A stretch of 44,792 nucleotides of DNA from Batkoa obscura (GCA_030770535.1 JASVEC010000128.1:1-44792); one strand, 5' to 3'. Counted from the first letter of the stretch, positions 20,946-32,410 are shown. Notes: generated by a model not told the origin, from the letters alone. Program-made: numbers and translations.

Positions 20946-21970
20946 TGCTTCGTATATTGAAAATAATTTTACTATTACTAAAATAAAAGATAACATTCCT
21001 TAATTGAGGATAATATTTACATTGAATTTATAATTAATTGCGTTGCAATTTCCTGTCTTATGCATCTAGAACTTTAATCAATTTTGCATAAACTATTTCG
21101 GACTTGCAATTTTTCTATATCGGTATCGCTGTTCCGAGCCAAGGATAGGGGCAATTTCAAAAAAATCTTTAATAGATTCAATGTTTTTTTACTTTTTAAA
21201 ACTTTCATTTATCATTAAAGCTTAAATAATTTGATAAAAGATATGTTACTTCAGTTTTAATATATCTATATTAAAATCAAGTTTAAGGTATAAATTTAAT
21301 AGTATTTACCTTGAAATAGACTGTGATCTTACTAAATTTAATATTAATTTTGGTTGATTTAATTGGTTCCGATAAGGTTTACTCTTTTCAAGCTAAGTTT
21401 TTCCGCAGAACCTTCCTAAACTTTAAAAAACTTTGCACGGATTTCTAACAATGATTGGAGAATGAAATCATTAATTTAATTTATTTATTCTAATAGTCGG
21501 GTATAATGAATAAAGTAAACTTTAGCTTAAACTGTGATATGTTCAATTTATTACTAATAACTAAAGTATAAATAACAATGTAAAAACATATAAATATGAG
21601 TTCAAAAATCTTTATTGTAATTTAATTTTAATTTTTAATTAGATCTACTAATATAAATCATTGATACTCTCAATTCATTCAACGGTCCAATATTTATATT
21701 CAATTGAGTAAGAAAGAGAAAATCTTCCTAATAAAGTTCACTTCTGGAAATCAATTTCTAACCACCCCAGTGATAAACTTTTATATCAAACTGAAACAAA
21801 GCATACTTCATTAATAATCTCATTAATCAACTTTCATTTTCATTCTTTGTTATTATATTCATTGACTAACTCGAAAGAAGTCTATCATTCTTATTAATCT
21901 GTATCTGATATCATAACAATAATTCTTTATAACCTCATTCCATCCTATAACTTCTTTCAACTCTATCAAT
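20946..21970. other. upstream region of the kinase gene
   Basis: No second gene seen. 21000-21180 is also somewhat less AT-rich but shows no recognisable RNA or protein. Confidence 0.35.
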
Positions 21971-23164
21971 ATGAGCTTCAAATTGTCTTTCAACAAAAGT
22001 CCACTCTTATCACCAACAACTACTAGCTTAGATGTAATTCCCCCTTCACCGCTAAAGTCAAAAAACAACAATAGAGCCTCATTTCCTTCACTAGATCGTT
22101 TCAAGCTTAAAAGTTATAATTCCACTTCAACTTTTTCCACATCAGATGAATCATCAGAAGGTACGGTTTCAAGTGTACCATCACGATTTGTTTTCAACAC
22201 AGTGAATCCCAAATCAATGAAAAAGAATAAGCTTAAAGCACCACGTCTGTATCGTCCAAAGAAATATTTAAAACGTCAACCAAAAGAAGTGAGTTCTTTA
22301 CCACATCAATTACAAATTTTATTTGAAAGAGGTACTACCCCACTTTCTAATAATTACCAGCTCCTTAATCGTAAATTGGGGGATGGTGCTATGGGTAGCG
22401 TTTATTTAGTTCAACGTAAAAGTGATAAAAAATTATTTGCAGCAAAGTTACATACTAAAGACTCTCCCCAGTTAACACAGGCTCAATACCTTCAACAAAT
22501 AGCTGATGAAGTGATAATAGCTTCTTCATTACATCATGATCATATTATTAGTACTTTAGATTTTGTCAGCAATGGTCCAAGGTATATGACGATTATGGAA
22601 TATTGCCCAACCGATTTATTCGATCTTATCAAAACTGAAAAATTCGATACTGCCCAATTGGATACTTACTTCGTACAATTGTTACTAGGAGTTTATCATA
22701 TGCATTCTCATGGTATCGCACATCGCGATCTTAAATTAGAAAATTTATGTATTGATAAACAAGGCAAATTAAAAATTATCGATTTTGGATGTGCTAATGA
22801 GTTCCGTGGCCCATTTGAACAAAACTGTAATTCAGTAGCTGGTATTTATGGTTCAGATCCTTATATTGCTCCAGAAGTTTGGAGTGGAAGGTCCTATGAT
22901 CCTGAAAAAGCTGATTTATGGTCTATAGCTATCATCTATGTTGCTTTACATTCTGGTATATTTTTATGGGATAAAGCTATAAAGGACGATAAGCGTTATG
23001 AAAGATTTCCTACTCATGTTGATTCTATCTTTGAAAAGTATAAGATTCCTAGCCATGCTAGATCTATACTAAAACGCTTATTAGATCCAAATCCATATAC
23101 TCGTGCTAATATCCAAGAAGTCATGTGTCAAGAATGGATTCATCAAATCTTAATTGGAATTTAG
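21971..23164 (+). CDS. Hal4/Sat4-type Ser/Thr protein kinase
   Basis: 397-residue intronless kinase. Residues 1-120 are Ser/Thr/Lys-rich and probably disordered; the kinase domain spans ~130-395. Visible motifs: glycine loop LGDGAMGSVY (136-145), ATP lysine in FAAK (Lys159), alpha-C glutamate (Glu180), catalytic HRDLKLEN (251-258), DFGCA (271-275), and AGIYGSDPYIAPEVW with the APE-type motif at 300-302. The sequences GVYHMHSHGIAHRDLKLEN and GSDPYIAPEV, with YDPEKADLWS, are typical of the fungal NPR/HAL5 kinase group (Sat4/Hal4, Hal5), which stabilises plasma-membrane nutrient and potassium transporters. All catalytic residues are present, so it should be active. The start ATG follows AATCAAT and is the first in frame. 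Confidence 0.88.
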   Translation: MSFKLSFNKSPLLSPTTTSLDVIPPSPLKSKNNNRASFPSLDRFKLKSYNSTSTFSTSDESSEGTVSSVPSRFVFNTVNPKSMKKNKLKAPRLYRPKKYLKRQPKEVSSLPHQLQILFERGTTPLSNNYQLLNRKLGDGAMGSVYLVQRKSDKKLFAAKLHTKDSPQLTQAQYLQQIADEVIIASSLHHDHIISTLDFVSNGPRYMTIMEYCPTDLFDLIKTEKFDTAQLDTYFVQLLLGVYHMHSHGIAHRDLKLENLCIDKQGKLKIIDFGCANEFRGPFEQNCNSVAGIYGSDPYIAPEVWSGRSYDPEKADLWSIAIIYVALHSGIFLWDKAIKDDKRYERFPTHVDSIFEKYKIPSHARSILKRLLDPNPYTRANIQEVMCQEWIHQILIGI

Positions 23165-23852
23165 TTTGTTATATTATTATTGTACTAACCCATATTGTAA
23201 TTTTATATCGTTAAAGCTCCTAATTATAACTAGCTTTATACGACTATTTATTTAAGTTCATCATATATAAATAAACATTGTTTTATAGACAATAAAAATA
23301 ATAAATTTTCTGCTTTTTTTCATAACTTTTATTAATATTACAATATTGAAAATATTTAATTACTAAACAGGTTTAAAAAAATAACTTTTTATTCAACACT
23401 CTCAGGTATGTATTTTCTAAAAAAAACCGTAAATTACCTTTTCTCCCCCTATCAACTCCTATCATTAAAAAACTTCCTTTTTGTTTTCAAGGATTGTTCC
23501 TACAATCAATTTGCCCTTCTTTAACCCTCTTTCTAGTTTGATTAATAAACAAACAATGTAAAAATTACCCTCAAAAAAAGTGTAGTAATTAGTAATAACC
23601 AGGATTTAGCAAAAATTAATTAGTAATAATAAAAACTAATTACAGAATGTGGAGTTCTATTCTTAAGTAGTACTTCAAGTTGTGTCTTTGTTTGAACATT
23701 TTATAAGTTTATGCCATAAAATTTATTTTTTAGTCTAAAAATAAATTAAAAAACTAACTTCATTTAACAAATGCAATGATTACAAATCTTCTATGACCTT
23801 TATAGCTGCTCATTTTAGAATAAAATTAGGTCAAATTTAGTTAAATATAAAG
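23165..23852. other. intergenic stretch
   Basis: Kinase 3' region and AT-rich spacer; nothing recognised. Confidence 0.35.
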
Positions 23853-23942
23853 CTAGGGTTTTTTTTGACTTTACTTTTTCCATTTTTTAAGTGCTATTAA
23901 GTGAAAAAATTGTAAATTTTTGAATAAAAAAATATATTACTA
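23853..23942 (-). mobile_element. MITE copy 15
   Basis: Shortened copy (TAGGGTTTTTTTTGACTT ... AATATATTACTATA), abutting copy 16 head to head. Confidence 0.7.
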
Positions 23943-24038
23943 TATGGGGATGTATTTTTTTGTTTAAGAAATTTACAATCTTTTCACTCAAATAGCGCTT
24001 GAAAAATGGAAAAAGTGAAGTCAAAAAAAACAGCCTTA
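23943..24038 (+). mobile_element. MITE copy 16
   Basis: TATGGGGATGTATTTTTTTG ... AACAGCCTTATG. It shares the junction TA with copy 15, forming an inverted pair. Confidence 0.8.
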
Positions 24039-24424
24039 TGTTTTATAATTTCTATAAATATTTCCTTGATCTAATTTGGTTCTATTTCTAATCACCTTTC
24101 TTACCACTTCCGATTGATTTACTTCCAGTTGGGATGTTATTGTAATCTCATTAATTTGAGATAAAGATCGAGTAATATAGTAATTTTTATTTGTCATATT
24201 GTTATGTTAATTTACATTTCCATTCAATAACATATTTTGTACATGATGTCATATTTACATATATACTATCAATCACTTGTATAGTTACTTCGTATCTATA
24301 ATATTTTTCAATAACATTGATTGTCTCTTATAATATTCCCTTTAGGATGTTGTATAGTTTTATTAAAAATCTTAGATTTAGTCTCTTCTATATCATTTAA
24401 ATTACCAATTCTGCCTATTTTCAA
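24039..24424 (-). pseudogene. family B fragment B4
   Basis: The minus strand reads NLNDIEETKSKIFNKTIQHP and, in another frame, INVIEKYYRYEVTIQVIDSIY, which match the N-terminal block of family B at 31852-32181 (ITVIEEYYEQEETPKMIYNTY). It is broken and has no long frame. A MITE (24425-24528) is inserted at its 5' side. Function unknown. Confidence 0.5.
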
Positions 24425-24528
24425 TATGGGAATGTATTTTTTTGTTTAAGAATTTTACTAACAAACTTTCCACTCAAATAATGCCTAAAAATGGAAAAAG
24501 TAGTGGAGTCAAAAAAAACATCCTCATC
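24425..24528 (+). mobile_element. MITE copy 17
   Basis: TATGGGAATGTATTTTTTTG ... AACATCCTCATCTC; inserted at the edge of family B fragment B4. Confidence 0.85.
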
Positions 24529-24854
24529 TCGTAATTTTTTCCACTTCCCTGTCGATTGAACAATAAGAGGTGAACAATAATTAGTATTATATGCTGCTAC
24601 CTACAAAGATTCGATCGGGTTTACTTTGAGATATATTTAGAAACTTTTACTTGCTTTCTCATTCTTTTCTATTAGCAATATTAATCTTTCCAGACTATTA
24701 TACCCATGGATAATCTATAATTTCATAAATGTCAGTTTTGGGTTGCTAAACCAAAACTTAAGAATAATATTTCTATATAAGGAAATTTTCAAGAATAGTA
24801 TAAAAATAAATTCGAAATCACAAAAATAATATTAAATTCAATTCATTTTAAACA
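24529..24854. other. promoter region of the NmrA-like gene
   Basis: No gene or repeat copy. A TATATAA sequence near 24774 is 80 bp upstream of the start codon and could be a TATA element. Confidence 0.3.
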
Positions 24855-25809
24855 ATGTCAACTTCAACAATTCCAAAAGAATACCAAAGGGTCGTAATTG
24901 CTGGAGGAACTGGTGCAATAGGTCGTAGCATCACCGAGGAGCTTTTAAAAAATAAAGACATTAGAGTAAAAATCTTAACTCGAGCCTCAAGCGGAGAAGA
25001 TACCAAGAAAGAGCTAAAAGAAAAATATGTCCAAGCTGGTGGAGAGCTCGTAGAGATCGATTATAACTCTCAAAAAAGCCTCATGAAGGCGTTAGAGGGG
25101 ACTGACGTAGTAATATCAGCATTAAATACTCCAGATTTTGCAGTGGTAAATAACAATTTGATTGATGCTTCTGTCAAATCAAAGGTAAAGCTCTTTATCC
25201 CATCCGAATTTGGGGGCGATATAGAAGGGTAAATTTAAATTAATACACATAACGCAAATGATTAATTTAAATTATTTTAGAGTTGAAAACCCATTCATCT
25301 TCCCAAAACAGGCCGTTAGAAAGCACCTTGAAAGCTCTGGGCTTGACTATATCTATTACAATAATGGATTTTTTATTGAGCATTTGTTAGTAGATTTGTT
25401 TGGTATAGATATACGCAGCCATGAAGCTAGAATTATTGGCACTGGGGACACGAAGCTTACTGTTACTAGTATAAATGACGTTGGTAGGTTTGTTGCCCAA
25501 ACATATTTCTTGCCTGAAACTAGAAATCAGTTTGTTGATATTATTGGGGAGAATACTACCATAAATAAGATACTTAAAAATATTTCTGAGATTAGTGGTA
25601 AACCATTTAAGGTTGAAAAAATCCCAATTGAAGAAGCCAATAAAGTGATCAATGATAAAAATACTGATTCCTTTGCAGTAATTTCTTATTTGTTTGGAAG
25701 AGATATTGAGAACGGTGGTGAGTACCTCAAAGGGAATTCAAATCATATTTTACCAAATTTTAAGTTTTTGTCAGTCAAGGAGTACGTTAAACAAGCCTTT
25801 TTTAGTTAA
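24855..25809 (+). CDS. NmrA-like / isoflavone-reductase-like NAD(P)-binding protein
   Basis: Atypical short-chain dehydrogenase fold. Exons 24855-25228 and 25281-25809 (52-nt intron GTAAAT...TTTTAG) give 300 residues, the usual length for this family. The N-terminus shows the Rossmann motif VVIAGGTGAIGRS (Gly17, 18, 20, 23), then VKILTR, LVEIDY and GTDVVISAL, followed by KLFIPSEFGGD, which matches the family's (R)FxPSEFG block. The second exon has a lysine in the PKQAVRKHLESSGLDYIYYNNGFF region, matching KxxxxxxLxxSGLxYTxxxxGxF. It probably reduces a small metabolite or senses NADP; the substrate is unknown. The 61-residue frame overlapping its end is a shadow. Confidence 0.88.
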
Positions 25810-25975
25810 ACGATGGCTAACTGCAAATAAAACTTCAAGGTTTAATGATATTTTTGTCTTTTGCTATCATAAAAAATAATATAACTTTTTAATCACAAAT
25901 TTTAACATGGGAACGCTTATTTTGTTTTGCTATTCTTACCATTTTTTATTCAGTGCAAAATTAAGAAGTATTAGA

Positions 25976-26095
25976 TATGTCTTTTTGGCTTCATTGTTTT
26001 ATCTACTTTTTTAAGTGTCATTGAGTGGAAAATACAGTAAAATTCATATAAATATGTCTGTTAACAAAAACACTGAATCAAAAAATATACGACCA
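25976..26095 (-). mobile_element. MITE copy 18, degenerate
   Basis: Recognisable by TTTTTGGCTTCATTG and TTAAGTGTCATTGAGTGGAAAA (spaced as in the consensus); the far end is scrambled. Confidence 0.5.
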
Positions 26096-26109
26096 TATGG
26101 GATTGTCCA

Positions 26110-26213
26110 AATGGGGGTGTTTTTTTTGACTTCATTATTTTTTCCATTTTTTAAGCGATATTTAAGTGGAAAATTTGTTAGTAAAATTCTTAAACATAAA
26201 AATACATCCCCAA
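26110..26213 (-). mobile_element. MITE copy 19
   Basis: ATGGGGGTGTTTTTTTTGAC ... AATACATCCCCA. Outer bases read AA rather than TA on the right side. Confidence 0.85.
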
Positions 26214-26411
26214 ATTGCTTTTAGAATTTAGAAATTAATCCAAATTTTAAATTTTTAAATTTGTGTCTTCAATGTGATGGTTAAATCTAAAAAGTCCAAA
26301 ATTAAATATCTTTATTTAACTTATTTTAACTGTTTCCTTTTCTTAAATACTTAATTTTTCTAACTACATGCTTTATTTTATTTCTGTTAGATATATAATA
26401 AATATATAATA

Positions 26412-26516
26412 TATGGGGATGTATTTTTGTGTTTAAGAATTTGACTAACAAATTTTCCGCTTAAATGGCGCTTAAAAAATGGAAAAAATAATGAAGTCAA
26501 AAAAAACACTCTCATA
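26412..26516 (+). mobile_element. MITE copy 20
   Basis: Full-length with TA flanks; TATGGGGATGTATTTTTGTG ... AACACTCTCATA. It lies just left of transposon A copy 2 and is followed by a short ATTATATA array. Confidence 0.9.
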
Positions 26517-26544
26517 TAATTATATAATTATATAATTATATAAA
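26514..26544. repeat. (ATTATATA)n short tandem repeat
   Basis: About four units of TATAATTA between MITE copy 20 and the transposase region. Confidence 0.8.
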
Positions 26545-26584
26545 TAGAGTTATTAACTTTATTTTTTGTTGAAATAAAAATAAA

Positions 26585-28747
26585 ATGCAAACCTTCATAA
26601 CTAAACTTCGAAATGGGATTTTTGAAAATTTTAATATAATAGGGAGGAGTACACAATACAAACATTGTAATTCATTTACATCAATTTTAGGAGCTACTTA
26701 TAATAACCCAGGGTTTATGGAATTTTGTAATAAAACAGAACAAAGAAAAGATATATCATCAAAGTTTACTATCGATAATAATAAACTTAATCAAGCAATG
26801 TATAAAATTAGCGTTTTAAGGGAAACAGGAAATAAAAATTAACAAGCAGTGTTATTATCAGCTATAGCTTCAGTATATTCTTTTGATGAATGTAAAACTT
26901 TTGGGTTCAATATAAGTAGAAATTAATATGATTATTCAAAGATAAGTAATAATAAAACCTCAACATTACAACCCATTATTAAAAATACAAAAAAATTAGA
27001 GATGACTAAATTGAAACTATTACACAATATTTACTAAATAATTCAAATATTTCATCAAGATCTAATAAAAAAAATAACGATAGTAAATATTCATCAGATA
27101 GTGTATAAATAAAAATAGAAGAATGATATGCAGTAAATATTTTAATAATTTAAAAGATAAAGCAGTAACTAGGCCAACATTTTTTAAATATGTACCAAAT
27201 AATTTCAAAAATGCAGTAAGAAAAGCAGATTTATGTAATACGTGTGCTCAGTGTACAGTTGGGAAAAAGTTGTTTGAAAACAAAGTAAATACAGCAATAA
27301 AAAATAAAGCAGAGATAGAAGAAATTTCCAATAAAGAGTGAAAATTATACAAACTACATAAGTTCTGTGTTGATACTCAAAAAAATACATTTAATGAAAC
27401 TATTAAAAAATCGAACAATAAAAGTTGTATGATAATTTTAGATTTTAAACAAAATATGGAAATAGGAACAAGACCAGATTCAATAAATTTAGATCATTAT
27501 AATAAACAAGCTATATCAGTATTAGGTTTTGGTGTATTATATTTAAAAGATGATAAAACAATAGGCAAAGTTTACTTTGATTATTTATCTGAAATATTGA
27601 ATCATGGTTCAGCATATGCAGGAGATTGTTTAATCAATTTGATCTCCACAGAGCTTTTATTTAAAAGGTTTGCAAAAATTAATATATGGGCAGATAAACG
27701 AAACCATTTTAGATCCCAAGAGTTTCTACACTATATGTTTAAAGAAATTCATAAAATAAATAGTAGTTTAAATATCGATCTTGATTTTTTGCTGAGCATT
27801 ACGGAAAAAGTATAGTTGATGGACATTTTTGAAATCTTTCAAAATGGAAAAGTAGTTTTAAAGTATTAGGTAAAATAGAAGATATTAGTCAATTAATTTT
27901 GAGATTTGAGACTTTCATTTGCGAACATAATAAAATTAATAACTCGACTGTTAGTGATGGAAAAACAGATATAATTTTTAAAAAGTATGAAAGAAACAAA
28001 GATACAAAAAAGATAGTAGAGATGCAAGGTATTAAGAAGTATTTACGCTTTATTAGATACAACAATAAACTACATTGTGTGAAATATCGCTTTGTCAGTC
28101 CCATGGTTAATTATAGCATAATAATCGCCTAAGCTGTTGTGTTCTCGAGTTTGGAGAAAATCAATCTCACGTTTTTAGTTTGATTTGCTATGAGAATTTC
28201 TATCTTCGTCTCAAAGAATATTATCTTCTGGTTTTGATATTTGTACTTGTCAAAGTATAAAAGAGATTCTAAAATATGGTAGCTCGAGACTTTTTAACTG
28301 AACTATTCCCTGATATCTCCTACATTTAACAAAGCCACTAAGTTTTCTTAATAGTATTTTATGTAGATTTTACATTAGTGTTGTCCATTCTATTTGTTTC
28401 ACATAGTATTTAGCCTATTACGTGCTATTCTTTGTAACCTAAGTCTATCTTAGTCACATAAACTAAGACCTTTCGACTTATAGTGTAGTCAAACAAGCAA
28501 TAGTTGTTTTTGACTCCGAACACTGAGTACCAGATTTCACAATTGTTATCCAGTATCTGATACATCAAAAAAGAGTGATATAGTTCCAATTAAAGTTATA
28601 GAGTCTATAGAAAATATGAAAATTAAAAGATCAATCCCAGCTTACCTTACCAAAATAACAGAGAATTTGAAAATTTCGATATTTACTAAGCAAGTAAGTA
28701 GTTTGTTAATTGATAGAAATAGACTATTAAATGTTAGGATTGCTTAA
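26585..28747 (+). pseudogene. DDE-type transposase, broken
   Basis: Plain DNA-transposon transposase. Surviving parts: an N-terminal piece (26585-26842); a zinc-binding-looking segment with CNTCAQC (27123-27341); then the catalytic-type core with DFKQN, a long YFDYLSEIL stretch, IWADKRNHFRSQEF and, after a one-base slip in a T run near 27787, AEHYGKSIVDGHF; then a C-terminal part (27899-28077 and 28542-28747) ending at TAA 28745-28747. The Asp and Glu in the last three motifs are likely DDE residues (inference). Several stops also break the N-terminal third. Similar DFK/WAD/AEHHGKS transposases are known to be abundant in AT-rich early-diverging fungi; the superfamily (MULE- or KDZ-like) is not certain. 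The coding frame resumes exactly across the solo LTR. Confidence 0.65.
28078..28541 (+). mobile_element. solo LTR, copy 2, inserted in the transposase
   Basis: 464 bp from TGTGAAAT to ATTTCACA, flanked on both sides by ATTG (28074-28077 and 28542-28545), a 4-bp target duplication. The paralogous transposon copies 1 and 3 read across this point with a single ATTG, proving insertion. A TATAAAAG box at 28256-28263 fits an LTR promoter on the plus strand. No internal retroelement genes remain; it looks like a whole solo LTR, younger than its host transposon. Confidence 0.85.
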
Positions 28748-29210
28748 GTTATTAATAGCTAAGTTAATAGATAGCCAAAGAACAAGTAATTGTAATAATA
28801 TGTAAAATCTATTATTATATTACTTGTACTATGTAGGGATGGTTAATTATAGATTTGGGGCTAACCACTCCCTCCCATGCAGCTATTTATTAACTTAGCA
28901 ATATATTAATAATGTAATTATAACATTAAAATAGTTTATTTATTTGATAGCAAATCTGTAGTGTTGGTTATAAAGCAGTCAATAATAAATATTTCTCAAT
29001 AAAGTTTTATAAAAATACGTATTTAAGATCTAGTAGAAATCCAGCTAACTTACAGTATAAACTATAATAGAATCATTTAGAACTGTGTTCGGATACTTTT
29101 GTTTTAATAAAAAATTTGATTTTATAGAATTTTAAGCGAAGTTTTTGAATACAAAATATTTAAAAATTGGATAAATAATGAAACAATTCAGACAACCCCG
29201 TACGTTGTTT

Positions 29211-29629
29211 CAATTTTATTAAGTTTTAGTATATACTTTTTATAATCCTATTTCATTCATATTACTTGGCGCTTAATTTTATTGTTTTATTGAATCAATC
29301 TTGTGTTTTAATGATAAGCTAAATTTAGATACTTCTATTATTTCTTTAAAATTTGCTAATGACTTTGTAACTAAATTTAAATACTTTGATATATTTTTTA
29401 TAAAGTTATTGGATAGGCTTTTGAGATTCTTTGTTTATTCTTTATGGTTTTATTTTGTATTTCCAGTTTAGAAGATGGAGTTTACGTTAAATCTCACTTT
29501 ACATTATTACCTTCAATTTATTATTTTTACCTGGCTTATTTTTATTTTATTTTATTTATTTCTATAAACTACTCGAGAGCTTTGAAGTGTTCTGAAGGTC
29601 AATAAAATTAACTATTTTGGTTTTCATGA
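29211..29629. other. intergenic stretch
   Basis: Nothing recognised. Confidence 0.35.
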
Positions 29630-29769
29630 AGGCAAAAAAACAACCCCCCATGTATTTAAAATATTTCGATTTTAATTCAAAGCAAATTCATTGCCTTTCC
29701 ATCTTTTGAGCATTATTTGAACCGAAAAATTATTAGCAAAATTATTAAACACAAAAATACATCCCCATA
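29630..29769 (-). mobile_element. MITE copy 21, rearranged
   Basis: The right part (29692-29769, CTTTCCATCTTTTGAGC ... AATACATCCCCATA) is normal. The left part carries a stray end in the other orientation (GGCAAAAAAACAACCCCCCA at 29633-29652), suggesting one copy inserted in or recombined with another. Confidence 0.6.
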
Positions 29770-30038
29770 TTCTTATACTCATTTAATTAATATATAATTT
29801 TGAAAATATAATGTTCTTTTAAAGTACTCGTTTGGCATAACTACTTCTATTAATATTATCGAGTTATACTTTTTATCTGTATCTACATGATATTGGTTTT
29901 AATGGGGTTGCTTTTGGTCTGTATTTTTTAAAGCAAAAAATAAAATAAAATAAAAAAGACTTTAAAAAGAATATTTTTTATTATGATTTACAACTATTTA
30001 GTGAGAAGCCATGAAAAGCTTATAAATTCTCAATTATT

Positions 30039-32181
30039 TTAGTCTTTAAGTTTTTTATTAATATGGTCCTTATTATTAGATGGGTTGTCACTCTCGTTAA
30101 TTACTTCAGAATTCAAAGGCCTTTTTATGACCTTATTTTTAATACTATCAACCTTTAACACTGGAAGAAATATATTTATACCCCTTGAATTTGAAAAACA
30201 ATTGTGCGCCTCTTTAGCTGTTTTCTAGCATACAATAATAGTTCATTAAAGGTTTCTTCACTTAATTTATTTAATCTTACCATACTGAGAATTACTGGTT
30301 CAAAATAAACTAATTCTCTGCTAGTTCTATGTAATCTATAAAGGTGGTAAGAAGTTCTGGTATATTTTACTTGTGTACTCGCATCTACGATGGAAGAAAA
30401 TTTATAATACATTTTTTTATGTATTACATAATGAGAAGACCTCGGGTTAGAAGCTGCTTGTTTATTATATATTTTAGCAGTAATTTGTTTCAATTCAATC
30501 ATTTCAGCTCTCAATTTGAGGCTCGTAGCTAAGTCAAAAGGATTCAAACCTTGAATGAAGTTTAACAACTCTTCACTAATAACTTTTTGATAACATTCAT
30601 TATCATATTTTGAGTACACTTTGGCAGTTTCTTTAACTCTTACTTTCCTTTTATCGTTACTAATTTTGAAAATTCCTTTGGACCAGATAAAAGTTTAACA
30701 GCTCTAGATATAGAGCTTGAAGCTTTTCTTACAAATATAATGTACGATTATTTGAATTTATATTCACTTTTATTAAAGTTAATTAGTTTAACAGTATTTG
30801 AGGATGTATTTTTGTGTTTAAGAATTTTACTAACAACTTTTCCACTCAAATAGTGCTTAAAAAACGGAAAAATAATGAAATCAAAAAAACAGCCCCATTT
30901 GTTGTCCTTCCTCGATTTTTAGTCTTACTTTCATTTGGATTAATAGTTAATTTATTGACATTTGAAGTGCCATTTACAATTCATTTCACTTTACTATTTG
31001 TGTAAACATTCAATTTGTTGGCATCAACAGCACTATCTTCAATTTTAGTTTTCTTACAATCAGTTCTAATATCTAGCTTAATGGCACTATGAATATTGTT
31101 TTTATTTTTATTTTTGTCATTATATGTTGAAGCGTTTAGTTTATCAATATGATTAGGAATACCTTCATTTTTAATTTTTTCACCACTTGTATTAACATTT
31201 GGTTTATTCATATTATCAGTTTAAATTACATTTGTATTTGTATTTTTGATATAAACCACTCTATCAACTGATTCACTAACATTGATAATATTATTCATAG
31301 CTTCGTTCTCTTTCATAGTCGTATTAACTATGATTTTATCAATATTAACAGTACTATTTATACTTTTATTTCCTTTTTTATTTTCGTTATCATTGTCGTT
31401 TGGTCTGTTAGTATTTAAATTGATATTGATAACCATCTATTTTCTTTACTTATCTTGACAATTAGCTCCTTAATATTAATAGCGTTGATTATACTACAGT
31501 TGCTATTTTTTTTACTTTGATTTGCCTTAAAATTAAATCCTTCACTTTCCCTGTTTTTGCGAACGCTTTCAGAATAGCCTTGATTGTTTTCTTGCTCCAA
31601 TTCAATATTATTTTTAACAAATTTATTATCTTTTCAGTTTTATTTGCCTTCAATTGATATGAAAATTAGGTAAAGTTGTTGCTATTATTACCCCTGTCAT
31701 ATAGTTTGCCTATATTTTCATTTGAAAATGTACTATGTGTATTATTTACCATTTCATCATTTTATCATTTACAGATAGTTTATTTTTTATAGGTGTATAT
31801 TAGAAATGATACGACTACTAAGATTACTATTACTTTGTTCCTTACACATACTTAATAATATGCGTTGTATTTTATAATAAGTTCGCAAAGATTAATGTGT
31901 GTTTTTAATACCTGAAATTTAGTAACGCCATCATTGTTTAAACTATTTACTTTAATATATAGTGATCCGCGGGATATCTCACAGTTTTTGTTTTTATATG
32001 TATTATAAATCATTTTTGGAGTTTCCTCCTGCTCATAATATTCCTCAATAACAGTAATTGCTTCTTTTAATATTTCCTTTGGTGTTTCACATGGCTTTAT
32101 TTTAGAAAGAATTCTTAATTTGATTCCCTTGGTGCCATTTGTATCTTTTGCTAGATTGTTTGAATTGTTAATTTCTTCCAT
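30039..32181 (-). pseudogene. family B gene, copy B1 (unknown function)
   Basis: Not a recognised family. From 5' to 3' on the minus strand: an N-terminal block at 32181-31852 (from MEEINNSNN; core CETPKEILKEAITVIEEYYE), an Asn/Lys/Ser/Ile-rich low-complexity middle at 31600-31000 with recurring short motifs like NxxKLxVNT, a MITE insertion (30797-30898), then a better-behaved C-terminal block (30619-30176: LLNFIQGLNPFDLATSLKLR, KFSSIVDASTQVKYTRTSY, LYARKQLKRRT). The blocks lie in different frames and several stops interrupt the middle. Whether it was one gene is inferred from order and from a second copy (B2) with the same start block. It could be a mobile-element gene or a fast-evolving host family. 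Confidence 0.4.
30797..30898 (+). mobile_element. MITE copy 22
   Basis: TTGAGGATGTATTTTTGTG ... AACAGCCCCATT; inserted in family B copy B1. Confidence 0.85.
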
Positions 32182-32203
32182 ACTCGATATACTATTTCAG
32201 TGA

Positions 32204-32410
32204 GCTACTGAACTTCCAAATTATACTGATATTCTTTGTTATGACTATATCTTGTCTGGAAAAAATAACTGTTATTGTAGAGTTTGGTGGCTTACAAAGG
32301 AGGTTGATTCACAGGGTGAAATTAATCAATTGAATTTTAATTGTAAATTAGGAACTTGTTTATCTTCGGAATTATTAGCTTACTTCCAAAATTCATGGCT
32401 CATTCTTTAG
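32204..32410 (+). pseudogene. orphan Cys/Trp-containing open frame, no start
   Basis: A 69-codon frame without an ATG, open from just after an acceptor-like TATTTCAG/TGAG to TAG at 32408. It reads ELPNYTDILCYDYILSGKNN, then CYCRVWW, and a Cys-containing end (NFNCKLGTCLSSELLAYFQN). The composition (Cys, Trp, Tyr) is unlike chance AT-rich frames, so it may be the last exon or a fragment of a lost gene. It starts 22 bp from, and divergent to, family B copy B1. No family recognised. Confidence 0.3.

Larger units (their letters stand above)
26545..29210 (+). mobile_element. DNA transposon A, copy 2 (most complete)
   Basis: Contains the transposase region (26585-28747) and about 460 bp of 3' noncoding sequence shared with copies 1 and 3. 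A solo LTR (28078-28541) is inserted in it. Exact ends are not resolved: no clean terminal inverted repeat was seen, and the right limit is where similarity to copy 3 (ending near 40400) fades. The left limit is uncertain. Confidence 0.65.
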
